Source: Polaromonas sp. YR568
Lineage (GTDB): Bacteria > Pseudomonadota > Gammaproteobacteria > Burkholderiales > Burkholderiaceae
Assembly (NCBI GenBank): GCA_945871335.1
Contig: CAMBWM010000008.1
Span: 1-20,459 of the forward strand
Direction of reading: 5' to 3'
Length of the DNA: 20,459 bases
Part shown: piece by piece, positions 7,644 to 16,039 of the stretch
Numbering within the stretch: position 1 is the stretch's first letter
Layout: every line of letters starts with the position of its first letter
Program-made: the position numbers and the translations under genes
The notes under the pieces: generated by a model
Databases searched by the model: none
Told to the model about the DNA's origin: nothing
The model's input: only the letters and a program-made list of their open reading frames with translations

Positions 7644-9359
7644 TCAGAGGGGTGGCTCTGTTGCCTGCAGGAAATCAAAATCGCACCCTGCATCCGCCTG
7701 CATCACATGGTCTTGGTAAAGTTTGGCGTAGCCGCGCTGCGCCAGTGCTGGCCGAGCTGGCAAATCGGCACGCCGACGTGCTAGTTCAGCTTCATCGACC
7801 AAAAGGTCGACGCGGCGCTCCTTCACAGACAAGCGGATACGGTCGCCGGTACGCACCAGCGCCAACGGACCACCAACTGAGGCCTCAGGAGTCACGTGCA
7901 AAACGATCGTTCCAAACGCCGTGCCACTCATCCGCGCATCGGAGATGCGCACCATGTCCTTGACACCGGCCATTGCCAGCTTCTTTGGAATCGGCAGGTA
8001 GCCTGCCTCAGGCATGCCGCTACCGCTAGTCGGACCGGCGTTTTGCAGAACCATGATGTCGTCTGCCTGGATGTCAAGATCCGGATCGTCAACACGCTCA
8101 GATAGCTCTTGCAGAGAGCTGAAAACAACAGCGCGTGCCTCCTTCTCAAATAAGGTCTTATCAGCCGCTGACCGTTTGAGGATCGCGCCACCTGGCGCAA
8201 GCGAGCCGAAAAGTGCCACCAACCCGCCCACCGGTTCGATAGGCTCCGAGAACTTACGCACCACGCGGTGGTCGGCCCAGGCACCTTCCTCCGCGGCAAG
8301 ACGATCGCCCAAAGTTTCCCCGGTGACCGAAATTGTGTCCAAGTGCAGCAGTGGCTTCAACTCGCGCAGCAACGCGCTCATGCCGCCGGCGGCATAAAAG
8401 TCTTCCATGTAGTTGTCGCCGGTCGGCTTTAAGTCGACTAGCACCGGCGTGGTGTCACTCAGTTCGTTCAAATCATGGAGCGATACGGGGATGCCCAGTC
8501 GCCCAGCCACTGCCGTCAAGTGAATGATCGCGTTGGTACTGCCGCCTAGCGCAAGTAAGACGCGTAGCGCGTTTTGAACCGACTTCGGCGTAATGATTTG
8601 GCTCGGCCGAATTGGGTTGTGGATCAACCGCACAGCTTGCGCGCCGCTGGCCTCGGCCGCGCGCAGCCGATCTGCGTGAACCGCTGGGATCGCAGCCGTG
8701 CCAGGCAGCGACATGCCAAGAGCCTCTGCGATGCAGGCCATGGTGCTTGCGGTGCCCATCACCGCGCACGTTCCTGCTGTCGTGGCCAACCGACCCTCGA
8801 CGATATCAATCGTCTTGCGCTCTATTTTGCCAGCACGAAAGCTGCCCCAGAATCGCCGACAGTCGGTGCAGGCACCCAAGCGTTCGCCCTCATGCCGGCC
8901 GGTCATCATCGGCCCGGTGACAAGCTGGATAGCCGGCACATCAGCGGCTGCAGCGCCCATCAGTTGCGCCGGTACGGTCTTGTCGCAACCACCGATCATC
9001 ACCACCGCGTCCATGGGCTGTGCACGGACCATTTCTTCAACGTCCATACTCATTAGGTTGCGGAACATCAGGCTGGTCGGGTTGAGGAAAACCTCGCCAA
9101 GGGAGATGGTTGGGAACTCGATCGGCAGACCGCCGGCAGCGAGTACGCCGCGCTTGACCGCATCAACCAGCTCGGGCATAGAGCGGTGGCAGTTGTTGAA
9201 GCCTGACCCGCTGGAGGCTATGCCAACCACAGGGCGTTCAAGCAGTTCCGTCGAATACCCCATCGACTTAATGAAGCTGCGCCGCAAATAAAGTGCAAAG
9301 GCCCGGTCGCCGTAATTGGTGAGGCCGCGCCCAATGCCGTGCTCTGGAATATCTGCCAT
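7644..9359 (-). CDS. IlvD/Edd-family Fe-S dehydratase (sugar-acid dehydratase type)
   Basis: The 571-residue enzyme belongs to the dihydroxy-acid/6-phosphogluconate dehydratase family and most resembles the sugar-acid (L-arabinonate/D-xylonate type) branch. Three cysteines are spaced as in [2Fe-2S] pentonate dehydratases: Cys57 (NNCHRS), Cys125 (GGCDKTVPAQLMGA) and Cys198 (AGTCAVMGTASTMA). The C-terminal domain has NAGPTSGSGMPEAG and the active-site serine loop ISDARMSGTAFG. The family removes water from 2,3-dihydroxy acids to give 2-keto-3-deoxy acids. I chose the ATG at 9359, preceded by AGGAG at five bases. A longer frame reaching 9596 overlaps the upstream gene and lacks a ribosome site. 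It is the last enzyme gene of the catabolic set. It may act on the acid produced by the neighbouring enzymes, or dehydrate a cyclic polyol-ketone in place of IolE; the latter is speculation. Confidence 0.9.
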   Translation of the reverse strand: MADIPEHGIGRGLTNYGDRAFALYLRRSFIKSMGYSTELLERPVVGIASSGSGFNNCHRSMPELVDAVKRGVLAAGGLPIEFPTISLGEVFLNPTSLMFRNLMSMDVEEMVRAQPMDAVVMIGGCDKTVPAQLMGAAAADVPAIQLVTGPMMTGRHEGERLGACTDCRRFWGSFRAGKIERKTIDIVEGRLATTAGTCAVMGTASTMACIAEALGMSLPGTAAIPAVHADRLRAAEASGAQAVRLIHNPIRPSQIITPKSVQNALRVLLALGGSTNAIIHLTAVAGRLGIPVSLHDLNELSDTTPVLVDLKPTGDNYMEDFYAAGGMSALLRELKPLLHLDTISVTGETLGDRLAAEEGAWADHRVVRKFSEPIEPVGGLVALFGSLAPGGAILKRSAADKTLFEKEARAVVFSSLQELSERVDDPDLDIQADDIMVLQNAGPTSGSGMPEAGYLPIPKKLAMAGVKDMVRISDARMSGTAFGTIVLHVTPEASVGGPLALVRTGDRIRLSVKERRVDLLVDEAELARRRADLPARPALAQRGYAKLYQDHVMQADAGCDFDFLQATEPPL

Positions 9360-9435
9360 GAAAACTCCTGGGGAATACCGTTTGAACAACCGCGCATCAA
9401 ACAGTCGATGAAACGGGGGGTAATTTGGGAAAACG

Positions 9436-10905
9436 TTAAATATCCGACAACCGGGTTTTGATGTATTTGGCTTCCAAATAATCGCGGATACCCAGCGAGC
9501 CCCCCTCACGTCCCATGCCGCTGTCTTTGGTGCCACCAAAAGGCATTTCTGCGCTGGCAATCGCCAGTTCATTGACGCCCACCATGCCGGCCTCAATCGC
9601 CTCGCTTGCCAAGGTGGCCGTTTTCAGCGAACGTGTGAACAAATAGGAAGCCAAACCATACGGCGTGGCGTTGGCCAGTGCGATGGCTTCGTCAAAGCTG
9701 GCGAAAGATGCAATGGGAGCCACGGGTGCAAAGGGCTCGTCTTGCATGATGCGTGCGCTTTGCGGCACATCGGCCAATACCGTCGGGGCCAAATAGTAGC
9801 CCTTAGTGCCCAATCCTTGCGGCCGTTCCCCGCCGACGACCAAACGTGCACCGCTGTCCAGCGCATTGGCAATAAGCGACTGGGCGTGCACCAGACCTCG
9901 CCGGTTGGCCATGGGTCCAACCTCTGTCTCGGCCAACAAGCCTGGCCCTACCTTCAAAGACCGCGCAACCACGGCAAAGCGTTCAACAAAACGACCATAC
10001 CCGCTTTCATGCACAAAAAAGCGCGATGGCGAGGCACAGACTTGACCGCAATTGCGGTATTTAAAGCGCGCACATTGCTCGGCTGCTGCCTCGACGTCGG
10101 CGTCCTCGAAAACCAACACTGGGGCATGGCCGCCGAGTTCCATAGACACCCGCTTGATTCCCTCTGCAGCCAGATGAAGCATCTTGCGACCGACAGCGGA
10201 AGAGCCCGTTAAAGTGATCTTGGCCACCTTCGGAGAGCCAACCAAGACCTCTGAGATGAAGCCTGAATCGCCCGTGACCAGGTTCACCGCGCCTGGCGGC
10301 ATTCCTGCATCATGCAGCGCCTGCACTAAGGCCATGCAACAACCCGCAGCTTCGCTGGCGGGCTTGACTACCACGGTACAACCTGCGCCCAAAGCCGCCG
10401 CGATTTTTCTTGCGGGCAACAAAGCTGGGAAGTTCCAAGCAGAAAAAGCGGCCACCACGCCAACAGGTTCAAAGCGAACCTGCATGCGCACTTCAGGCAC
10501 ACGCGCTTGAAAGGTCTGCCCATAAATGCGCTGAGTTTCACCGGCATACCAGTCAAATTGGTCGGCTGCGTCGTTCAGTTCGCCCCGAGCCTGCGCCAAG
10601 GGCTTACCCGTTTCCATAGACATCATGCGCGCCATGTCGTCTGCCCGTTCACGCACTAGGGCAGCGGTTCGGTGCAGCAAGTTGGAGCGCTCCCAAGGTG
10701 ATGTGTGACGCCAAGTGCCAAAGGCGTTGTGGGCGGCATCCACAGCCGCGTCCAAGTCGGCGCGGGCGGCCACAGGAATGCGGCCAATGACCTCTTCGTT
10801 GGTCGGGTCGATGACCTCGCGCACCTCGCCACCCGAGGCGCTGCTCCATTGGCCATTGATGAACAAACCATATGCACTGTACAAACCAAAATCTTCACGT
10901 TTCAT
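9436..10905 (-). CDS. NAD(P)-dependent aldehyde dehydrogenase (succinate/ketoglutarate-semialdehyde type)
   Basis: The 489-residue protein is a complete aldehyde dehydrogenase. It starts near LFINGQW (14-20). The oxyanion asparagine is Asn158 in SAWNFP and the cofactor lysine is Lys181. The nucleotide loop is TLTGSSAVG (231-239). The general base is Glu256 in MELGGH and the nucleophile is Cys290 in NCGQVC. The C-terminal signature (EMPFGGTKDSGMGREGG) is that of the GabD/semialdehyde branch, so an omega-semialdehyde acid is the likeliest substrate. The ATG at 10905 has GAGGGAG at the right distance; a longer frame from 11067 runs into the upstream gene. It is 25 bases from the IolD-like gene upstream and 76 from the dehydratase downstream. 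In this setting it would oxidise the aldehyde released by the thiamine enzyme or the dehydratase branch. Confidence 0.93.
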   Translation of the reverse strand: MKREDFGLYSAYGLFINGQWSSASGGEVREVIDPTNEEVIGRIPVAARADLDAAVDAAHNAFGTWRHTSPWERSNLLHRTAALVRERADDMARMMSMETGKPLAQARGELNDAADQFDWYAGETQRIYGQTFQARVPEVRMQVRFEPVGVVAAFSAWNFPALLPARKIAAALGAGCTVVVKPASEAAGCCMALVQALHDAGMPPGAVNLVTGDSGFISEVLVGSPKVAKITLTGSSAVGRKMLHLAAEGIKRVSMELGGHAPVLVFEDADVEAAAEQCARFKYRNCGQVCASPSRFFVHESGYGRFVERFAVVARSLKVGPGLLAETEVGPMANRRGLVHAQSLIANALDSGARLVVGGERPQGLGTKGYYLAPTVLADVPQSARIMQDEPFAPVAPIASFASFDEAIALANATPYGLASYLFTRSLKTATLASEAIEAGMVGVNELAIASAEMPFGGTKDSGMGREGGSLGIRDYLEAKYIKTRLSDI

Positions 10906-10930
10906 TAAGAGCTCCCTCAAATTCAAAGGT

Positions 10931-12844
10931 TCAAACCAGCGTGGCAAGGTAGCGAGACTGCACGTCGTCACACCAATTGCCAACGTTCCATGAGCCATAG
11001 GCACCCAATCCGCCTTCAGGGCGCTCGCCGGCATAAACCGGTACATGCACCAGCGCAAGGCCGTCATGAGCGTGGGCGCGCATCAGTGCGTCTCGCAGAC
11101 TATCTGCGTCTTCGCCGCCCCACAGGGCAAGTACACCCTTCACGCTGGAGGCCATCTTGACGTAATCCACTGCCACTCCATCGTTGGTTCGGAAATCGTG
11201 GCCGTATTGTGCGTGCTGCAAGCTAGATATCGCCGCCATGCGCCGGTTATCAAAGACCACGATGGTGCCTCGCGCGCCGTGCTCTACGGCGCTGATCAGC
11301 GCCTGTGGGTTCATCATGAAAGAACCGTCTCCAGTGAAGGCCATCGGATACCGCTTTGTGTCCGCCATTCCCGCAGCCGTTACCGCGCAGGTGGCAAAAC
11401 CCATGTAAGAAGCACCCGTCTCGGTGTAGGTCTGATATGGCGCGTCGTCCTCAACGGTCTGGAAGCCGTTGGCCTGCACGTCGCCAGCATCGAAAAGCTT
11501 GATAGCGTCGACCTCTTTGGCAAAGTCGCATACAACCTTGATCGCTGCGGGCTGCGTCAGTACAGGGCGCTGCCAGACCTCATCAAATATCGGCGGCATG
11601 GCCTGGCGTTCGCTAAGGAAGCCCTTCCACGCGATCTTGCTCGCGGCGCAGCCATCCAACCACAAGGTGCGTGCCTGCGTCTGTTCGTCCGGTGTCAAAT
11701 CAAGAGCCGACAACAACTGTGATACCACCGCACCGATGTCGCCCTGCAGCGCAATAGTCCGGTTGTAATGAGATACGTCTGAGAGATCGGCATTAATGTT
11801 GATCACCTCTTCAACCAACGGATAGCCAACACCCGAGCAGTCGCTCTGACACACTGCGCGCGTACCAACTGCCAAAAGTAGCGTAGCATTCGCCATGGCA
11901 TGGTTACCACTGATCGAACCTTTGCTGCCTCCGACGTGCATGTATTGAGGGTGTGCGTCTGGCAAGATACCCGTCGAACCAGGCGAAACTACCACTGCGG
12001 CGCCGCAACGTTCTGCCAGTTCGCGTAGTGGCCCTGCGAAGGGGCGGCCGCCTCCGCCAACCTTGATAACAATACGAGCGTGGCGGCGCAATGCCTTTGC
12101 CGCCTGCTTTAGTGTGCCTATATCGGCGACGGCTGTAAGTGGGACTTGCAGCGCCTCTGGCAGCGCTTCTAAGTGCAAGTCGTGTATCACCTGCGGCTGA
12201 GTGTTGATGGGCAACAGCAAGTAGAACGGTCCTGGCTTAGCTGGGTGGTGCACGCACTGTGTGCCTCGGCGCAACGCGTCACGCAGAGCTTCAGGTGTGT
12301 GCAGCACATAGGATTGCCCCATCAGCGCCGTTATTTGGCCATACAAATGCTGCTGCTGTTTTGGGATCTGCTGCATGTTGTAGCCTTCGCCCCAGGTCGT
12401 CTCGTCACCATAAATGTGATACAGACCGACACCATTGCAAGCTGCAGCAAGCGATCCAGCCATTGCCTGCAGAGCGCCAGGCCCGATGGACGTTACCACC
12501 GCGCATGGTTCCCCCCAAGCCCAGGCCAGCGCGGTTCCAGCGTGTGCCATTTCGACTTCGTTGCGAAAGTTGTAGACCTGTGTCACGCCGGCTTTGGTGT
12601 AAATGCGAAGCACCTCAGCGAGGTCTGTCGAACCATGGCCGAAAATCGCCAAGTACTTACTGATGCCTTGCTTTAGCAGGCCCAGTACCAGCGCTTCGGA
12701 CAACGTTACGGTCAGTTGCCTTGGCAGGGCTCCGGCGTCCAGGGCTTGCTGCAGACCACCGCTGCGTGCAATGGCCTGGGCCCGAGCTTCCTCACCCTGT
12801 GTACCCAGCAACATCTCAGTTGTTAATTTGGTACTGTGGTTCAT
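10931..12844 (-). CDS. IolD-like thiamine diphosphate-dependent C-C hydrolase
   Basis: The 637-residue protein is a three-domain TPP enzyme. The N-terminal domain has IFGHGSTDLAEVL (67-79), the cofactor-activating Glu96 in RNEVEMAHAG, and TSIGPGALQAMAG (118-130). The C-terminal domain has the TPP/Mg motif starting GDGSFMMNPQ (505) and ending VFDNRRMAAISSLQ. The DN-x(5)-LQ ending, rather than NN, and the IFGHG box are typical of IolD, which opens the ring of 3D-trihydroxycyclohexane-1,2-dione in inositol breakdown; the length also matches. The related cyclohexane-1,2-dione hydrolase performs the same kind of ring opening. None of the other usual iol genes (iolB, iolC, iolE) is here, so a different cyclic or alpha-diketone substrate is likely. 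The ribosome site before the ATG is weak (AAAGAAAA). It is preceded by a 186-base gap, so it may have its own promoter. Confidence 0.85.
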   Translation of the reverse strand: MNHSTKLTTEMLLGTQGEEARAQAIARSGGLQQALDAGALPRQLTVTLSEALVLGLLKQGISKYLAIFGHGSTDLAEVLRIYTKAGVTQVYNFRNEVEMAHAGTALAWAWGEPCAVVTSIGPGALQAMAGSLAAACNGVGLYHIYGDETTWGEGYNMQQIPKQQQHLYGQITALMGQSYVLHTPEALRDALRRGTQCVHHPAKPGPFYLLLPINTQPQVIHDLHLEALPEALQVPLTAVADIGTLKQAAKALRRHARIVIKVGGGGRPFAGPLRELAERCGAAVVVSPGSTGILPDAHPQYMHVGGSKGSISGNHAMANATLLLAVGTRAVCQSDCSGVGYPLVEEVININADLSDVSHYNRTIALQGDIGAVVSQLLSALDLTPDEQTQARTLWLDGCAASKIAWKGFLSERQAMPPIFDEVWQRPVLTQPAAIKVVCDFAKEVDAIKLFDAGDVQANGFQTVEDDAPYQTYTETGASYMGFATCAVTAAGMADTKRYPMAFTGDGSFMMNPQALISAVEHGARGTIVVFDNRRMAAISSLQHAQYGHDFRTNDGVAVDYVKMASSVKGVLALWGGEDADSLRDALMRAHAHDGLALVHVPVYAGERPEGGLGAYGSWNVGNWCDDVQSRYLATLV

Positions 12845-12913
12845 TGCTGTTTTTCTTTCATTGCAGATTAAGGCGGACTCGAGCTATCAAGCGCGACAGC
12901 ACAAAATAATCCT

Positions 12914-12928
12914 TGGCAGCGATTGCCA
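12914..12928. promoter_or_regulatory. Inverted repeat TGGCA-N5-TGCCA upstream of the IolD-like gene
   Basis: Five-base arms flank GCGAT, giving a 15-base dyad about 70 bases upstream of the IolD-like start codon, in the only sizeable gap inside the catabolic gene set. A second inverted repeat in the same gap pairs TGCCTTTG (12960-12967) with CAAAGGCA (13014-13021). No clear promoter hexamers or T-tract accompany them. They could be an operator or an RNA-processing hairpin. Support is weak. Confidence 0.25.
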
Positions 12929-13030
12929 TGCATTCGCTACCTGATGCGTAATAGTTGTCTGCCTTTGACGTTGAGCATGTGACACAAGCCTTTAAGTTAG
13001 TTGGCTGTGCGAACAAAGGCAGAGGGCTGG

Positions 13031-14068
13031 TTAGTTCATGGTTTCCACAAGCGGTACAAGCCCGGGCTGACTATGGGCAGCAGAACGCAATGCAACCAGC
13101 GCTTCCATAACTCGCTCAGGGGTCGCTGGAAGACGGTTCATACGAACGCCTACGGCATCGTAAATAGCATTGATGATCGCTGCCGCAGTTGGCGTGATCG
13201 CCGGCTCACCGATTCCCTTGACGCCCAACGGCGTCTTCGGGTCAGGTTCAGTTAACAACACGGATGTAACGTGCGGTATATCCAATGCAGTAGGGAGGAT
13301 GTACTTTGCAAAACCGGGCGTGGTGGTGTTGCCGTTAACTTGAACGTACTCCTCCATCAATGCATGGCCCACGCCCATGACTACTGAGCCCTCAATCTGA
13401 CCTTCAACCTGTTGTGGATTAATCACTCTGCCAACATCGTGTGCGGCCCAAACGCCAAGTACCTGAACCTCGCCGGTATCGTCATCGACCTCGACCTCGG
13501 CCACCTGTGCACCAAAAACGTAGCTTTGCCAAGGCGTAGCCTCACCCGTTTCTGGATGCAATGCAGTATGGGCTGAAGTGAAAAGGCCGCTACCGACAAT
13601 GACGATTCCACGCTCTTTCTTCAACACGTGAACAGCATGCTCCATGCTAATTCGCTTGCTGGCGGAACCCTCTACCCACACTTGGCCGGAGAAAGCACGA
13701 ACACTTTCAGCGCTGACACCCCAGTACGCACCCATCGCCGCACGAAAGCGGCCAAAGGCCTCGCGGCAGCCAACCGCTACAGCGTTTCCAATCATGTAGG
13801 TCATACGAGTCGCGCCGGCATGTGCTGCCTCGGGCACGCGTGCGGTGTCGTTGTCTCCCAATACGATGTCCTCAGGACGTACACCCATTTCCTGTGCCGC
13901 AATTTGGCATAGTCCCGTGAGTACACCCTCGCCAATCTCGGTCACGCCCGTGGCTATTTTTACTGTGCCGCCGTCGTCGAGTTCGACCCATACAGCTGCC
14001 CGGTCCATCGCTGCAGTGCGTGCAATACCGTACCAACCGCAAGCCACACCTCTTCCTCTGTGTTTCAT
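13031..14068 (-). CDS. Molybdenum hydroxylase, C-terminal Mo-binding domain as a separate protein
   Basis: The 345-residue protein equals only the second half of the large subunit of xanthine dehydrogenase/aldehyde oxidase enzymes. It starts at the usual domain boundary (KHRGRGVACGWYGIART). It contains the GVTEIGEGVLTG loop (41-52), the DVGRVINPQQVEGQIEGSVV helix (211-230), and GVKGIGEPA with the catalytic glutamate Glu288 (282-290). In the EIGEG loop a glutamate stands where most relatives have the molybdenum-site glutamine (GQG). It cannot work alone, because the first Mo domain and the iron-sulfur clusters are on the preceding gene. The ATG follows that gene's TGA by nine bases, in the same frame, with AGGA (overlapping the stop) six bases upstream. 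I read it as a genuine restart, but a recent nonsense mutation in one long gene cannot be excluded. Confidence 0.88.
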   Translation of the reverse strand: MKHRGRGVACGWYGIARTAAMDRAAVWVELDDGGTVKIATGVTEIGEGVLTGLCQIAAQEMGVRPEDIVLGDNDTARVPEAAHAGATRMTYMIGNAVAVGCREAFGRFRAAMGAYWGVSAESVRAFSGQVWVEGSASKRISMEHAVHVLKKERGIVIVGSGLFTSAHTALHPETGEATPWQSYVFGAQVAEVEVDDDTGEVQVLGVWAAHDVGRVINPQQVEGQIEGSVVMGVGHALMEEYVQVNGNTTTPGFAKYILPTALDIPHVTSVLLTEPDPKTPLGVKGIGEPAITPTAAAIINAIYDAVGVRMNRLPATPERVMEALVALRSAAHSQPGLVPLVETMN

Positions 14069-14077
14069 ATCATGTCC

Positions 14078-16039
14078 TCAATTGCTGATGATGTTTACCG
14101 AGCACAAGTCTGACTTTGGCTTGGTTCTAGGCACGAGCGGTTGTGTTTGGCCACCAATCAGATAAGACTGACGAGACCCTTCGTAATTAAAGTCGCTGCG
14201 CTGAGCAATACCCTGACCCTGGCGATAGGGCACGCCAGGCTCCCAGCCCGCAGCCTTGATCGCCGCTTCAAGACATTCAACTGCGAGCACACGATCCAAT
14301 TTCTGGCGCGTGTGAGTCGTTGCGCCATCTAGCATCAGATTGATTCGACGCAGAGCCACAGGGTCCATGCCGAGTTTCTGTGCACAAAGATCAAGATGGC
14401 ACTCGGTGGCAAACTCTGACTGAAAAGCGCCGAAGGCCCGGAATGCACCACTCGGGGTGTTGTTGGTGTACACGCCAATCGAATCAACCCAAACATTGGC
14501 AATGTCGTAGGGGCCGGGGCCTAGGATCGCCGACTTGTTCATGACGCCGGGAGTTGAAAGTGCGTAGGCTCCACCATCAGCGACCATGACCATCTTCGTA
14601 GCGACAATTCGGCCGTCGCGCTTTAGACCCATGGTGTACCTAATATTGAACGGGTGCCGCTTGGCACTGACTTTGATGCTTTCCTCCCGGGTAAACACAT
14701 ACCGTACCGGACGCCTTGTTTTGATAGCAGCCAACGCCAACATGCCTTGGTAAATCATGTCCTCCTTTCCACCAAAGCCGCCACCCACCGTACTCATGAT
14801 CATGCGCACTTTGTTGATGGGTCTGCCCAGAATGCGCGCCAGCATATGGCGATGGTGGGTGATGTTTTGGCTGGGCGACTGCACCGTCACGCAACCATCG
14901 GCTTCCAAATAGGCAAGACCGGCCTCAGGCTCAAGATAGGCGTGCTCGATCGACTGGGTATCGTAAGTCTGTTCGACGATCAGATCGGCCTGCGCCAACG
15001 CCTCGTCGACGTCACCCTTACGGATGCGCGTGTGCTTACAGATGTTGTTCGAAGCAAACGAGTGCAACTGAATAGCGCCGTCTTGCATTGCAACATGCGG
15101 GTCGAATAAATTGGGAAGTTCTTCGTATTCAACGTGGATCGCAGCCACGGCAGCACGCGCAATGTCCAGCGTCTCAGCCGCAACCGCCACTACCGCCTCG
15201 CCAACGTAGCGCACGACGCCGCGGGCCAGTGTCGGTTGGTCCTCAATAAAGACACCAAAGTTGTCAACGCCAGGAACATCGTCGCAGGTCAATATGCACT
15301 CGACGCCCGGAATCACACGTGCGGCTTCGGCGTCGATGCGTACGATGCGTGCATGGGGATGCGGACTACGAACAACCTGCATGTGCAGCATGTTGGGCAT
15401 GAACATATCAGCGGCATACTTGATCGCACCGGTGACCTTGGCCGGTGCGTCCAGGCGCCGTGTGCGCTGGCCGATGAAGCTGTGCGCCTCTGCGTCCTCC
15501 TCTAGCGCGCTGGCCGGAACCGCACCGCTTTGTATGTCGCGTGCCATTTCAACCGCATCAAGGATTTTTTGGTAGCCAGTACAGCGGCAAATATTGCCAC
15601 CTAGGCCCTCTTTAATCTCGTCCCGGCTAGCTCCCGGGTTGCGGCGCAAGGTGGATGTTGCTGCCATCACCATGCCCGGAATGCAGTACCCGCACTGACT
15701 TGCGCCGCACTTATGGAAGGCCTGCTGCAGCAAAGACATGCCAGCGTCTCGATCCAGGTCGTCAATGGTCTCAACAGAGCATCCGTTGATCTTCTGGACC
15801 GGAGCGAGGCAGCTTTTGATCAGCTTGCCGTCGACAAACATGGAACACGTTCCGCATTCTCCTGCGCCACAACCTTCCTTGTTGCCCGTGAGCTTGAGTT
15901 CCTCGCGCACAAAGTCAATGACCCGGTAGTGGTTGGGGACTGTGCGCTGCACTTTGCGACCGTTGACGATCGCGGTGATCTCGGTGGTCGGGTGGCAGCC
16001 TTGCGCCAAAGTGCCCCCAGCTAGCAACAAATCAGACAT
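14078..16039 (-). CDS. Molybdenum hydroxylase, fused [2Fe-2S] and N-terminal Mo-binding domains
   Basis: The 653-residue protein joins two modules that are often separate. Residues about 20-170 are the iron-sulfur subunit: a plant-type ferredoxin cluster (Cys57, 62, 65, 77) and a second [2Fe-2S] cluster (Cys116, 119, 151, 153; CGASQCGYC and GGNICRCTGYQ). From about 187 (SFIGQRTRRLDAPAKVTG) runs the first Mo-binding half, with GGGFGGKED (419-427) and GAFRAFG (531-537). It ends at AAIKAAGW plus a tail of about 54 residues. The second Mo half is the next gene. Fused Fe-S/Mo chains are known (for example XdhD), but they continue to the end. The ATG at 16039 has GGAGAG five bases upstream and overlaps the FAD-subunit stop by eight bases; the longer frame from 16114 lies inside that gene. 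The substrate is unknown: aldehyde, N-heterocycle or purine are possible, and the neighbours favour an aldehyde or hydroxylated ring. Confidence 0.92.
   Translation of the reverse strand: MSDLLLAGGTLAQGCHPTTEITAIVNGRKVQRTVPNHYRVIDFVREELKLTGNKEGCGAGECGTCSMFVDGKLIKSCLAPVQKINGCSVETIDDLDRDAGMSLLQQAFHKCGASQCGYCIPGMVMAATSTLRRNPGASRDEIKEGLGGNICRCTGYQKILDAVEMARDIQSGAVPASALEEDAEAHSFIGQRTRRLDAPAKVTGAIKYAADMFMPNMLHMQVVRSPHPHARIVRIDAEAARVIPGVECILTCDDVPGVDNFGVFIEDQPTLARGVVRYVGEAVVAVAAETLDIARAAVAAIHVEYEELPNLFDPHVAMQDGAIQLHSFASNNICKHTRIRKGDVDEALAQADLIVEQTYDTQSIEHAYLEPEAGLAYLEADGCVTVQSPSQNITHHRHMLARILGRPINKVRMIMSTVGGGFGGKEDMIYQGMLALAAIKTRRPVRYVFTREESIKVSAKRHPFNIRYTMGLKRDGRIVATKMVMVADGGAYALSTPGVMNKSAILGPGPYDIANVWVDSIGVYTNNTPSGAFRAFGAFQSEFATECHLDLCAQKLGMDPVALRRINLMLDGATTHTRQKLDRVLAVECLEAAIKAAGWEPGVPYRQGQGIAQRSDFNYEGSRQSYLIGGQTQPLVPRTKPKSDLCSVNIISN

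Noticed and set aside
14040..14080. TGA between the two Mo-domain frames as a selenocysteine codon
   Set aside because: A bacterial SECIS hairpin should follow the TGA closely. The only pairing seen is a four-base stem (ACAC with GTGT) around a ten-base loop. The TGA also falls in a poorly conserved linker and not at a catalytic position.
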